A stretch of 64,000 bases of DNA from an uncultured Lutibacter sp. Its GTDB lineage: Bacteria > Bacteroidota > Bacteroidia > Flavobacteriales > Flavobacteriaceae. The notes under the pieces are model-generated. The model did no database searches. It was given only the letters and a program-made list of their open reading frames with translations, and was not told the DNA's origin. Where the stretch lies: assembly GCF_947495725.1 (NCBI RefSeq), contig NZ_CANLZZ010000006.1, positions 1-64,000 on the forward strand, given 5' to 3'. The position numbers and the translations under genes are program-made. How positions within the stretch are numbered: the first letter of the stretch is position 1; each line of letters starts with the position of its first letter. Shown here in pieces: positions 47,193-55,665 of the stretch.

Positions 47193-48287
47193 ATGAGGTA
47201 TTGTTTAATATTGTTAATGGCGTTAATTTCTTGTAAAGAACAGCCAAAAAAAACTGTAGAAATAAAAAAATCAGATTATAAAATTGAATTAGGAGAAGTT
47301 AAGCTTCAGTCTAAATTTGAAAGTGATACAATGAGTGTTTGGGGAGGTTCCATTACAAAAGGAGATGATGGTTTGTATCATATGTTTTATTCTAGATGGA
47401 AAAAAGATTTAGGTTGGGCTTGGGCTACACATTCTGAAATAGCACACGCAGTTGCTGAAAGTCCTTTTGGACCATTTAAGTTTAAAGATATTGCTTTGGG
47501 AATTCGAGATTCAAAATTGTGGGATGGTTTATGTACACACAATCCTACAGTTCACAAATACGGCAATAAATATTACTTGTATTATATGGGGAATACGGGT
47601 GACGGAAAAGTATTTGGAGAGCCCGGAACAATAAAACTAAACCCTATTCATAGAAATAATGCGAGAATAGGTGTAGCAGTTGCGGATAATCCAAACGGAC
47701 CTTGGAAACGTTTTGATAAACCATTAATTGATGTGAGTAAGGATAGCACAGCTATTGACGCGCTATTGGTGAATAATCCATCAATTACCAAAAGACCAGA
47801 TGGTGGTTATTTAATGGTTTACAAGGCTGTTGGGAAAAAGAAAAAAGGAATTTGGGGAGGACCTGTGGTACATTGTGTCGCAACTTCAGACAGTCCAACA
47901 GGACCGTTTGTTAAATATGGAAAACCAGTATTTTTAGCAGAAGGACATGATTTTCCTGCTGAAGATCCTTTTATTTGGTATGAAGCTGGAAAATATAGAG
48001 CTATTTTAAAAGATATGCACGGAGCATTTACAGATGCAGGTATGGCGTTGGTTTTATTTGAATCTGAAGATGGATTTGATTGGACATTATCTAAAAATGC
48101 ATTGGTTTCAACATTAGAAATTAAATGGGAAGATGGAACGGTTCAAAAAGTAGCTAATTTAGAACGCCCCCAAGTTTATTTAGAAAATGGAATTCCAAAA
48201 GTTCTTGTATGTGCTTCAGATGTAAAAAATAGTAAGGGTGTTCTTCAATCTTTTAATGTTCAAATTCCAATTAAAACTAAACAATAA
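47193..48287 (+). CDS. Putative beta-propeller exo-glycosidase, GH43/GH117-like, family unassigned (copy B)
   Basis: 364 residues, lipoprotein (ALISC). Nearly the same protein as the gene before it, with all landmarks kept (GWAWATHSEIAHA, LWDGLCTHNPTVHK, DALLVNNPSITKR, FPAEDPFIWYE). Differences cluster at RNNARIGVAVADNPNGPWKRF and KYGKPVFLAEG. The stop TAA at 48285-48287 shares its final A with the ATG of the following GH16 gene, so translation is probably coupled. Product dosage or slightly different substrate tolerance could explain retention of both copies. Confidence 0.78.
   Translation: MRYCLILLMALISCKEQPKKTVEIKKSDYKIELGEVKLQSKFESDTMSVWGGSITKGDDGLYHMFYSRWKKDLGWAWATHSEIAHAVAESPFGPFKFKDIALGIRDSKLWDGLCTHNPTVHKYGNKYYLYYMGNTGDGKVFGEPGTIKLNPIHRNNARIGVAVADNPNGPWKRFDKPLIDVSKDSTAIDALLVNNPSITKRPDGGYLMVYKAVGKKKKGIWGGPVVHCVATSDSPTGPFVKYGKPVFLAEGHDFPAEDPFIWYEAGKYRAILKDMHGAFTDAGMALVLFESEDGFDWTLSKNALVSTLEIKWEDGTVQKVANLERPQVYLENGIPKVLVCASDVKNSKGVLQSFNVQIPIKTKQ
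48021..48202 (+). repeat. 182-bp identical segment shared by propeller twins (unit 2)
   Basis: Identical partner of 46916-47097. It covers the region from GAFTDAGMALVLFES to ENGIPK in the protein. Confidence 0.9.
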
Positions 48288-49342
48288 TGAAAAATTCTAT
48301 AAAAATATTGATTGCTTTTTTAAGTATTTGGCAAGTTTCCAATGCTCAAACACCACAGCAACTTCCTAAAAATGGAAATCAGTATGAAACTTATAGAGAT
48401 AATAGTATTTCAGATGAATTTAATAGTAAAAAATTGAATACTAATAAATGGGGAAGAAGAAATACTGGAGGAGCATCAATAGAAAATTATGTTGCAGACA
48501 AATCTTTAGTTGTAATGGAAAAGGAAACTAATAAAGGTGTAACAACCAAGTTTGTTTCTATAAAAGGAACTACGGAAAAAGGTTCCCCAAAAACAGCTGG
48601 TTTAGTTAGTAATGCGTCAGCTTTTTATGGGTTTTATACAGTGAAATTTAGATTTAGAGGTTTTGATACTGATGATGTAAAAGAGAAAAGTTCTGTATGG
48701 CATCCTTCTGTTTGGAGTGCTATTGGGAATTATACTGGTGAAAAGAAAAAATCTTCTGTAAAAAATAGTGCTTTTTGGACAGAAATTGATTTTATGGAGT
48801 GGGAAAATAAAGCAAATGGTTGGAGTAGCGATGCTCCTTCTCGAATAAGAGACAGCAAGGGGAAAAAACGTAAAGTTGTAACTCAAGGAAAAGGCGCTGA
48901 AAAAGCAATTATGACCAAAGGTCCTTTTCAAACCTACGCCCCTGTTTGGCAAACTATTGGCTTAGAGTATACACCAGAATATATAAAATTGTGGGAATGG
49001 AAAAATGGAGAATGGGTTCATATGGGGAAAAGAGTTGTAAAATTTGTTGAAGAATCCGAAGCAAACCCAGAAAGAAAATACACTATATGTACCATTGGAA
49101 AAAAAGCAAGACAACCAATGTTTTGGTATTTAGGAAATATTGTTGCGAAACATGTATTAGCTAAAGTTGAAAATGGAACCAATACTTATACTATGAACGA
49201 TTTATCTGTAGATTTTGATTTCTTTAGGTATTACCGCCATAAAAGTACTAGAGATATTGATTGGAATTGGGAAAATGGAGTAAAACAAGGAGGAGGAAAA
49301 ATTAAGAAAGATTTTTCTCCAATTCAAGCTACTAAAAATTAA
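48287..49342 (+). CDS. GH16 endo-galactanase
   Basis: 351 residues, secreted (WQVSNAQ). GH16 jelly-roll with E166-I-D168-F-M-E171 (WTEIDFMEWEN), the galactan-type E-x-D-x-x-E. It contains loops rich in Lys/Arg between and after the catalytic strands (GEKKKSSVKNS, RIRDSKGKKRKVV), which would favour a densely sulfated polymer. It has no insert or binding module, unlike the pair at 43570-46045. The closing FRYYRHKSTRDIDW... tail is charged. Porphyranase, furcellaranase or kappa-carrageenase-like activity are all possible. Coupled to the propeller gene before it by a one-base stop/start overlap. Confidence 0.9.
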   Translation: MKNSIKILIAFLSIWQVSNAQTPQQLPKNGNQYETYRDNSISDEFNSKKLNTNKWGRRNTGGASIENYVADKSLVVMEKETNKGVTTKFVSIKGTTEKGSPKTAGLVSNASAFYGFYTVKFRFRGFDTDDVKEKSSVWHPSVWSAIGNYTGEKKKSSVKNSAFWTEIDFMEWENKANGWSSDAPSRIRDSKGKKRKVVTQGKGAEKAIMTKGPFQTYAPVWQTIGLEYTPEYIKLWEWKNGEWVHMGKRVVKFVEESEANPERKYTICTIGKKARQPMFWYLGNIVAKHVLAKVENGTNTYTMNDLSVDFDFFRYYRHKSTRDIDWNWENGVKQGGGKIKKDFSPIQATKN

Positions 49343-49348
49343 TAAATT

Positions 49349-51649
49349 ATGAATCTTAAAAGTGGAGTAATTTCTGTTTTTTCATTTTTTGTAACCTTTA
49401 TTGGGTTTGCACAAGCAGATTTTGATTTTAAAGAGTTGCTTCCTGAAAAATTTGACAAAGCAAATATTATTGAAGAAGAAGATTATAATGTTTGGGGAAC
49501 AAATATTTTAAAAGGAAAAGATGGTAAATACCACGCAATTTATTCACGTTGGTTAAAATCTAGAGGGCATTTAGGTTGGGTTACACATTCTGAAATTGCA
49601 CACGCCGTTTCCGATAATTTAACAGGTCCTTATAAATTTAAAAATTTAGTATTACCGCCTAGAGGTAAAAAATATTGGGATGGTGACTGTACTCATAATC
49701 CTCACGTATTGGAGCACAATGGGAAGTATTATTTATATCATATGGGAAACAAAGGAAGTGGTTTTTGGGATAAAACTTCAGACTCAGTTATGCCAAAATA
49801 TACAGATAAAGAATGGTGGATAAATAGAAATAATCAACGTGTTGGATTAGCTGTTGCTGACGATTTAAATGGTGAATGGCAACGTTTTGATAAACCATTA
49901 ATTGATGTTACAGGTAATAGAATGATGACTTCAACACCAACTATTTCAAAACGTACTGATGGTAAGTTTTTGTTAGCATATAAATATGTAGAACCAAACG
50001 AAAAATTTAAAAATGGAAAGGTTGTTCACGTAACTTCTCTTTCTAATTCACCAATGGGACCTTTTGTAGATACGGGAGTTCCTTTTATTACGCACCCAAC
50101 AGCAAGTTTTGCAATAGATGATCATTTAGAATGGGTTTACAACGGAAATTACTATTGCATTGCAAAAGATTCACGTGGTGCTTGGAGCGATTACCCTAAT
50201 GGTTCAACAATGTTGTTTGAAGGTGATGATTTGGGATTAAAGTGGAAACCAGCCAAAAACTTTTTAGTTTTAAAAGCAGGTGAAATTAAATGGACAGATG
50301 GTACTACTACAAAAACAGCACGTACTGCGGATATGCCAAAGTTTTATATGGATAATGGAATTCCAAAAGCATTAATTATTGCCATTTTACCTAAAGACAG
50401 TGAAATATCATATTCGTTAGTAATTCCTTTAAAAACACCAAAATCAAGTACAAACGTTTTTCCTTATCAGGTAACAAAATATTCTAAGGAACGAAAATTA
50501 AGTGCTGCTTTGGATAGAAGTTTTAACCAATATCCGTCACATGTTAATGCTGAAAATGAGTTGTACAGTCAGTTTAAATACACAAAACTTACTGGGTTCG
50601 ATTATAATGATGGAGATGCAACTATTACGCGTAGAGATCCTTCAAAAATAATTAAAGAAAATGGGAAATATTATGTTTGGTATACCAAGCGAGATACAAA
50701 AACTCCACCAGTTGGAGCTAGAAATGCACATTTAGCAACTGATAAAATTCCTTCCACAGACTGGGATTTAGCTGAAATTTGGTATGCTACAAGTAAAGAT
50801 GGTTTTCATTGGGAAGAACAAAGTGTTGCAGTTACACGTCCTGCATATCCAACTCCAGGTTGGAGAGCAGTAGCAACTGCAGATGTGTTAAAATTCAAAG
50901 GGAAATATTATATCTATTACCAGGCTTTTACAGAAGCAAGTGGTAAACGAGGAGATTATTGCCCTGTTAGTGTAGCGTTTTCAGATTCACCTGATGGACC
51001 TTGGACACACGTTAATAAAGCCGTAATTCCAACTGGAGCAAAAGGAGAATGGGATCAATTTGCGATACAAGCTCCAACACCTTTGGTTCATAACGGAAAA
51101 ATATATGTGTATTATAAAGCAGCCTTTAATCGTCCAGGAACTGTTTGGAGTGGAATAGGATTAGCAATAGCAGATGATCCGTTAGGACCGTTTAAGAAAC
51201 ACGAATTAAATCCAGTTCAGAATTCAGGTCACGAAATTTGTTTTTTCCCTTGGAAAGAAGGCTTGGCTTCGATGACAATTCGTGATGGATCCGAGCACTT
51301 TACAATTCAATATGCTAAAGACTGGGTTAATTTTGAAATAATGTCAATAACTGAAATGATGCCAATTGGACCAAATGCTTATATACCAGATGCCTTTTTG
51401 GATAATAAAAACGGACGAGGAATTACTTGGGGAATTGGTCACTTTATCAATTTTAAAGGGAAAAATAGTGATAAATGGCATTCAGAATTATATAGATTTG
51501 ATTGTGATTTAAGTCTTGATGTTGATGATCCTGAAATGAAGCATCACAATAATAGATGGAACCCTGAAGATTATTTTCGTTGGGGATTGAGTAAAAAACA
51601 AATTGAAAGAATTCAAGAAGAAAACAATAAAGCGGATAGCAAAAATTAA
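49349..51649 (+). CDS. Fusion of unassigned propeller glycosidase and GH117-type domain
   Basis: 766 residues, secreted (signal ending IGFAQ). Residues about 25-365 are a member of the propeller family of 46079/47193/54535 (VTHSEIAHAV, WDGDCTHNPHVLE, RNNQRVGLAVADD) with the A-E-D-P site changed to A-I-D-D-H. Residues about 370-755 are a GH117-type propeller (SAALDRSFNQYP, TRRDPSK, SGHEICFFPW). In the GH117 half D430 and H628/E629 are kept. The Asp that the three single-domain GH117 proteins carry in H/Q-D-P is Ala here (A575 in IQAPTPLV), so this half may have lost or changed its activity. A natural fusion indicates that the two families act in the same step series. Confidence 0.88.
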   Translation: MNLKSGVISVFSFFVTFIGFAQADFDFKELLPEKFDKANIIEEEDYNVWGTNILKGKDGKYHAIYSRWLKSRGHLGWVTHSEIAHAVSDNLTGPYKFKNLVLPPRGKKYWDGDCTHNPHVLEHNGKYYLYHMGNKGSGFWDKTSDSVMPKYTDKEWWINRNNQRVGLAVADDLNGEWQRFDKPLIDVTGNRMMTSTPTISKRTDGKFLLAYKYVEPNEKFKNGKVVHVTSLSNSPMGPFVDTGVPFITHPTASFAIDDHLEWVYNGNYYCIAKDSRGAWSDYPNGSTMLFEGDDLGLKWKPAKNFLVLKAGEIKWTDGTTTKTARTADMPKFYMDNGIPKALIIAILPKDSEISYSLVIPLKTPKSSTNVFPYQVTKYSKERKLSAALDRSFNQYPSHVNAENELYSQFKYTKLTGFDYNDGDATITRRDPSKIIKENGKYYVWYTKRDTKTPPVGARNAHLATDKIPSTDWDLAEIWYATSKDGFHWEEQSVAVTRPAYPTPGWRAVATADVLKFKGKYYIYYQAFTEASGKRGDYCPVSVAFSDSPDGPWTHVNKAVIPTGAKGEWDQFAIQAPTPLVHNGKIYVYYKAAFNRPGTVWSGIGLAIADDPLGPFKKHELNPVQNSGHEICFFPWKEGLASMTIRDGSEHFTIQYAKDWVNFEIMSITEMMPIGPNAYIPDAFLDNKNGRGITWGIGHFINFKGKNSDKWHSELYRFDCDLSLDVDDPEMKHHNNRWNPEDYFRWGLSKKQIERIQEENNKADSKN

Positions 51650-51658
51650 ATTGAATAA

Positions 51659-53221
51659 ATGAAAACAAGAATATTAAAATATAGTTTGTTAATTGTTTTT
51701 TACGCTTTCTCTTTTTTAGGAATAAGTCAGAGTAACTCTCAAAAAAATATAATTCTTATTATAACCGATGATCACGCTTACCAAGCAATTAGTGCTTATA
51801 ATAATCGTTTGGCTAACATTGCTCCAACACCAAATATTGACAAATTGGCCAATAGTGGAGTTCGTTTTGATAGAAGTTATGTAGGGAATTCTATTTGTGC
51901 GCCATCTAGAGCAACAATGCTTACAGGAAAACACAGTCATTTAAATGGTATAAAAACTTTAAAAGAAAAGTTTGATGGAAGTCAGCCAACAATTGCTAAT
52001 ATTCTTCAAAAAAATGGATACGAAACTTCTTTTTTTGGTAAATGGCATTTGAAAAATGAACCAGAAGGTTTTTCTAATTGGGATGTTTTAATTGGACAAG
52101 GAGATTATTACAATTCAGATTTTAAAACAAAAGATGGCATAACCAGAAGTGAAGGTTATGTAACCGATGTAATTACTGATAAAGCAATAAATTGGTTAAA
52201 TGCTGAAAGAGAAAAAGAGAAACCTTTTATGATGATTGTTGGGCATAAAGCACCGCACGCAAATTGGTTGCCGCCTGTAAAATATTTAACCACATTTGAT
52301 GCTGTTGAAATTCCAGAACCAACCAATTTATTTGATGATCATTCAGGAAATGGGTTAGGAGTAAAAGAAACAGATATGACTATTGAAGAAATGCCAATGG
52401 GTTGGTATTGTCAACTTTGGTCTGAAATGAAAGAGAAACCAAACAGATATGAAGATTTTGGAGGCACACTTTGGAAGCGTGCTTATGGAAGATTAAGTAA
52501 TGAAGAAAAAGCAAGTTTTGATAAAGTTTTCAATCCAAAAAATGAAGCTTTTTTAAAGACTAATTTAAAAGGAGAAGATTTAATTCGTTGGAAATATCAG
52601 CGAATTATGAAAAACTATTTAGGTTGTGTAAAATCTGTTGATGATAATGTTGGTAGATTAATGGAGTATGTAAAAACTGCTGGTTTGGAAGAAAATACGT
52701 TGGTTATTTATGTTTCGGATCAAGGATTATTTTTAGGAGAACACGGTTGGTATGACAAACGTATGATGTATGAAGAAGCATTTAGAACACCACTTATTGT
52801 TTCTTGTCCTTCAATACGAACTAAAGGAACAGTTAGTAAACAATTGGTTCAAAATATAGATTACGCACCAACTATTTTAGATTTTGCAGGAGTTGAAATT
52901 CCTGAAGATATGCAAGGAGAAAGTTTGGTGCCAATTCTAAATAAAGTAAAAGCCAAAAATTGGAGAAAGAGTTTGTATTATCAATATTACGATTATCCTG
53001 GAGGACACGATATTCATAAACATCAAGGTGTTGTAACCAAAAGATATAAACTAATATACTTTTATGAAATTGGTGAATGGGAATTTTATGATTTAAAGAA
53101 AGATCCTTCAGAAATGAAAAATGAATATAAAAATTCAACATATAAAAAAGAAATAGCACGTTTAAAAAAGGAATTAAACAAGCTTCAAAAAATGTATAAC
53201 GTACCAAATAATAGTATATAA
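51659..53221 (+). CDS. Type I sulfatase, secreted
   Basis: 520 residues, signal peptide ending LGISQ. Metal site NIILIITDDHAYQ (His after Asp-Asp, not Gln); formylglycine motif C80-A-P-S-R followed by ATMLTGKHSH; FFGKWHLKNEPEGF; GHKAPHANWLPP; VYVSDQGLFLGEHGWYDKRMMYEEAFRTP. The DDHAY and GEHGWYDKR segments are like those of sulfatases that attack 6-O-sulfate of N-acetyl-hexosamines and related galactosides; a 6-sulfate target is therefore possible but unproven. Single domain. It lies 9 bases behind the propeller fusion gene and 19 before a GH117 gene. Confidence 0.95.
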   Translation: MKTRILKYSLLIVFYAFSFLGISQSNSQKNIILIITDDHAYQAISAYNNRLANIAPTPNIDKLANSGVRFDRSYVGNSICAPSRATMLTGKHSHLNGIKTLKEKFDGSQPTIANILQKNGYETSFFGKWHLKNEPEGFSNWDVLIGQGDYYNSDFKTKDGITRSEGYVTDVITDKAINWLNAEREKEKPFMMIVGHKAPHANWLPPVKYLTTFDAVEIPEPTNLFDDHSGNGLGVKETDMTIEEMPMGWYCQLWSEMKEKPNRYEDFGGTLWKRAYGRLSNEEKASFDKVFNPKNEAFLKTNLKGEDLIRWKYQRIMKNYLGCVKSVDDNVGRLMEYVKTAGLEENTLVIYVSDQGLFLGEHGWYDKRMMYEEAFRTPLIVSCPSIRTKGTVSKQLVQNIDYAPTILDFAGVEIPEDMQGESLVPILNKVKAKNWRKSLYYQYYDYPGGHDIHKHQGVVTKRYKLIYFYEIGEWEFYDLKKDPSEMKNEYKNSTYKKEIARLKKELNKLQKMYNVPNNSI

Positions 53222-53240
53222 TTACTTTAATTTAGACAGA

Positions 53241-54530
53241 ATGAAATATTTATTATCAATTGTATTAACAGTGTTTTTGTTGGTTTCTTGTAATGAAACT
53301 CAAGAGAAATCAGTTAAAAAAACAGCTGAAGTAGAAAATCAAGTTTTTCCGCATAAAATGCCAACAGAAAAACCGGAATATCCATTAAGTTCAGCTGCGG
53401 AACGTATGTTTAATTATCCAGCACCAAGAGTTCAGGATAACGAATTGTTTTCACAATTTAAATATACGCGTTTAGAAGGATTGGATTATAATGGTGGAGA
53501 TGGAACAATTACACGTAGAGATCCATCAAGACCTGTTTTAATTGATGGGAAATACTATATGTGGTATACAAAACGCCATACAAAAGTACCACCAATTGGG
53601 TGGAATAGAGCAAACGAAGCTACTGATGAAATTCCTTCAACCGATTGGGATTTGTGTGATATTTGGTATGCAACCAGTGAAGATGGTTTTAAATGGGAAG
53701 AACAAGGAATTGCCGTTCCAAGACCTAAAAAGCCTGCACTAGGTTGGCGTTCAGTAGCTACACCAGATATTTTAATTTGGAAAGGGAAATACCATTTGTA
53801 TTTCCAGGCGTTTAACGAGCCAAGTGGAACACGTGGTGATTGGTGCCCAATTTCTATGGCGTATGCCGATTCTCCTAACGGTCCGTGGACTCACGTTGGA
53901 AAATCTGTTGTTCCATTCGGTAAAAAAGGTGAATGGGATCAAGACCAAACTCAAGACCCACATCCAATTGTTTATAAAGGGAAAATCTATTTATATTATA
54001 AAGCAGCCTATAATAAATGGCCAGATAAACGAGATAAATATGCAGTGGCTCACGGACTAGCAATTGCCGAAGATCCTTTCGGTCCATTTGAAAAACATCC
54101 GTTAAATCCTGTATTGAATTCTGGTCATGAAACAACCTATTTTCCTTTTAAAGAAGGAATTGCAGCCTTAGCAATAAAAGATGGGAACGAAGCACAAACA
54201 ATGCAATATGCAAAAGACGGTGCAAACTTTGAAATTGCGGCAACAGTTGAATTAACACCAACAGCAGCAGGAGCTTATACACCAGATGCATTTACAAATA
54301 CTTCATTCGGAAAAGGAATTACCTGGGGAGTTTGTCATTTTATAAACGCAGCACAATCAAAAGATAAAAAGCATTCTATAATTGCTCGTTTTGATTGTGA
54401 TTTGAGTTTAGATGTTCACGAACCTTGGTTAAAAAGTACGGGTGTTTGGCACAGACCAGAAGTTTATTTTAAACAAGGTCTGGGTAATTTAAGAAAAAAG
54501 AGAGAAGCAATAGGAAAAAATAAAAAGTAA
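53241..54530 (+). CDS. GH117 alpha-1,3-(3,6-anhydro-L-galactosidase)-type enzyme, lipoprotein (1)
   Basis: 429 residues. Lipobox FLLVSC. The whole protein is a GH117 propeller: SAAERMF N-terminal helix used in dimer swapping, TRRDPSRP with D94 (general-base candidate), LGWRSVATPDIL, QDPHPIVYKGK with D239, and NSGHETTYFP with H296 and E297, the conserved acid-region His/Glu pair. Characterised GH117 members release 3,6-anhydro-L-galactose from neoagaro-oligosaccharides; other clades act on different residues. Three full-length paralogues in one operon suggest several substrates. It shares the NELFSQFKYTRL start with the protein at 58707. Confidence 0.92.
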   Translation: MKYLLSIVLTVFLLVSCNETQEKSVKKTAEVENQVFPHKMPTEKPEYPLSSAAERMFNYPAPRVQDNELFSQFKYTRLEGLDYNGGDGTITRRDPSRPVLIDGKYYMWYTKRHTKVPPIGWNRANEATDEIPSTDWDLCDIWYATSEDGFKWEEQGIAVPRPKKPALGWRSVATPDILIWKGKYHLYFQAFNEPSGTRGDWCPISMAYADSPNGPWTHVGKSVVPFGKKGEWDQDQTQDPHPIVYKGKIYLYYKAAYNKWPDKRDKYAVAHGLAIAEDPFGPFEKHPLNPVLNSGHETTYFPFKEGIAALAIKDGNEAQTMQYAKDGANFEIAATVELTPTAAGAYTPDAFTNTSFGKGITWGVCHFINAAQSKDKKHSIIARFDCDLSLDVHEPWLKSTGVWHRPEVYFKQGLGNLRKKREAIGKNKK

Positions 54531-54534
54531 AAAC

Positions 54535-55656
54535 ATGAAAAAATTAGCAACAGTACTGGTGGCTTTAATTGTTTTAGTTTCTTGTGGAGAGAAATCTAAA
54601 AAAACAGTTGAAAAAGATGTTCCTCAAAAGGAAGTTGATTTTAAAATTGAGTTTGGAAAAGTATCTCCAAAGTCAGTTTTTAGCGGTGGAGATTCAATAA
54701 GCATTTGGGGAGGTTCGGTAGTAAAAGGAGAAGATGGTTTGTACCATATGTTATATGCACGTTGGCCAAAAAAAATAGGTTGGGAATGGGTAAACTATTC
54801 TGAAGTTGCACACGCAACATCAAAATCACCTTTCGGACCATTTAAACATGTAGATATTGCTTTAGACGAACGTGGAGAAAAATTTTGGGATGGTTCGGCA
54901 ACACACAATCCTACAGTTCATAAAATGAACGGAAAATATTACTTGTACTATATGGGTAATTTTGGCGATAAAAAAATTGTAAGTGTTCCTGGAAAAGCTA
55001 AAATAAACTGGATGCACCGTAACAATCAACGTATTGGAGTTGCTGTTGCAGATTCTCCAAATGGACCTTGGAAACGTTTCGATAAGCCAGTTTTAGATAT
55101 TACGTATAATAATGATGATGCTCCTGATGCTTTAATGACTTCAAACCCGTCTGTTTGTCAAATGACTGATGGTAGAGTTTTAATGGTTTATAAAGCAGTA
55201 GGTAAAAAATTTCCATTACCTCAAGGAGGTCCGGTTGTTCATATGGTTGCAATTGCTGATAGCCCAACAGGTCCGTTTGTAAAGCAAGAAAAATTAGCTT
55301 TTGAAATTAAAGGAGAACGTTTTCCAGCTGAAGATCCATATATCTGGCATCAAGATGGCAAATACAGAGCTATTGTAAAAAGAATTAAGCATGTTGGTAA
55401 AAAGCGTGTATTTTCTTTAGTTCAATATGATTCAAAAGATGGATTGGATTGGAAACCATCAAAATACCATGAAATTTCTGATAGAATTGTTACTTGGGAA
55501 AATGGAAGAGAGCAACAGTTTACACATTTAGAACGTCCACAAGTTGTGGTTGAAAATGGAGAAGCAATTGCTTTAATGTGTGCAGCAGATACGTTAGTGA
55601 ATAAAGTTAGAAATTCATTTAACATTCAAATTCCTTTAAAAGTTACTAAAGAATAA
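54535..55656 (+). CDS. Putative beta-propeller exo-glycosidase, family unassigned (copy C)
   Basis: 373 residues, lipoprotein (VLVSC). Third single-domain member of the family, more distant than the twins at 46079 and 47193: GWEWVNYSEVAHA, FWDGSATHNPTVHK, RNNQRIGVAVADSPNGPW, DALMTSNPSVCQM, FPAEDPYIWHQ. It keeps both candidate catalytic sites. The HGAFTDAG loop of the twins is replaced by KRIKHVGKKRVF. It lies directly behind a GH117 gene (4 bases), again pairing this family with GH117 as in the fusion at 49349. Confidence 0.78.
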   Translation: MKKLATVLVALIVLVSCGEKSKKTVEKDVPQKEVDFKIEFGKVSPKSVFSGGDSISIWGGSVVKGEDGLYHMLYARWPKKIGWEWVNYSEVAHATSKSPFGPFKHVDIALDERGEKFWDGSATHNPTVHKMNGKYYLYYMGNFGDKKIVSVPGKAKINWMHRNNQRIGVAVADSPNGPWKRFDKPVLDITYNNDDAPDALMTSNPSVCQMTDGRVLMVYKAVGKKFPLPQGGPVVHMVAIADSPTGPFVKQEKLAFEIKGERFPAEDPYIWHQDGKYRAIVKRIKHVGKKRVFSLVQYDSKDGLDWKPSKYHEISDRIVTWENGREQQFTHLERPQVVVENGEAIALMCAADTLVNKVRNSFNIQIPLKVTKE

Positions 55657-55665
55657 ATTTTAATT

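Noticed and set aside
14703-51649. Type IX secretion C-terminal sorting domains on the secreted GH16 and GH enzymes
   Set aside because: The C-termini end in catalytic-fold strands or short charged tails; no CTD motif was visible, so normal export or lipoprotein anchoring is assumed.
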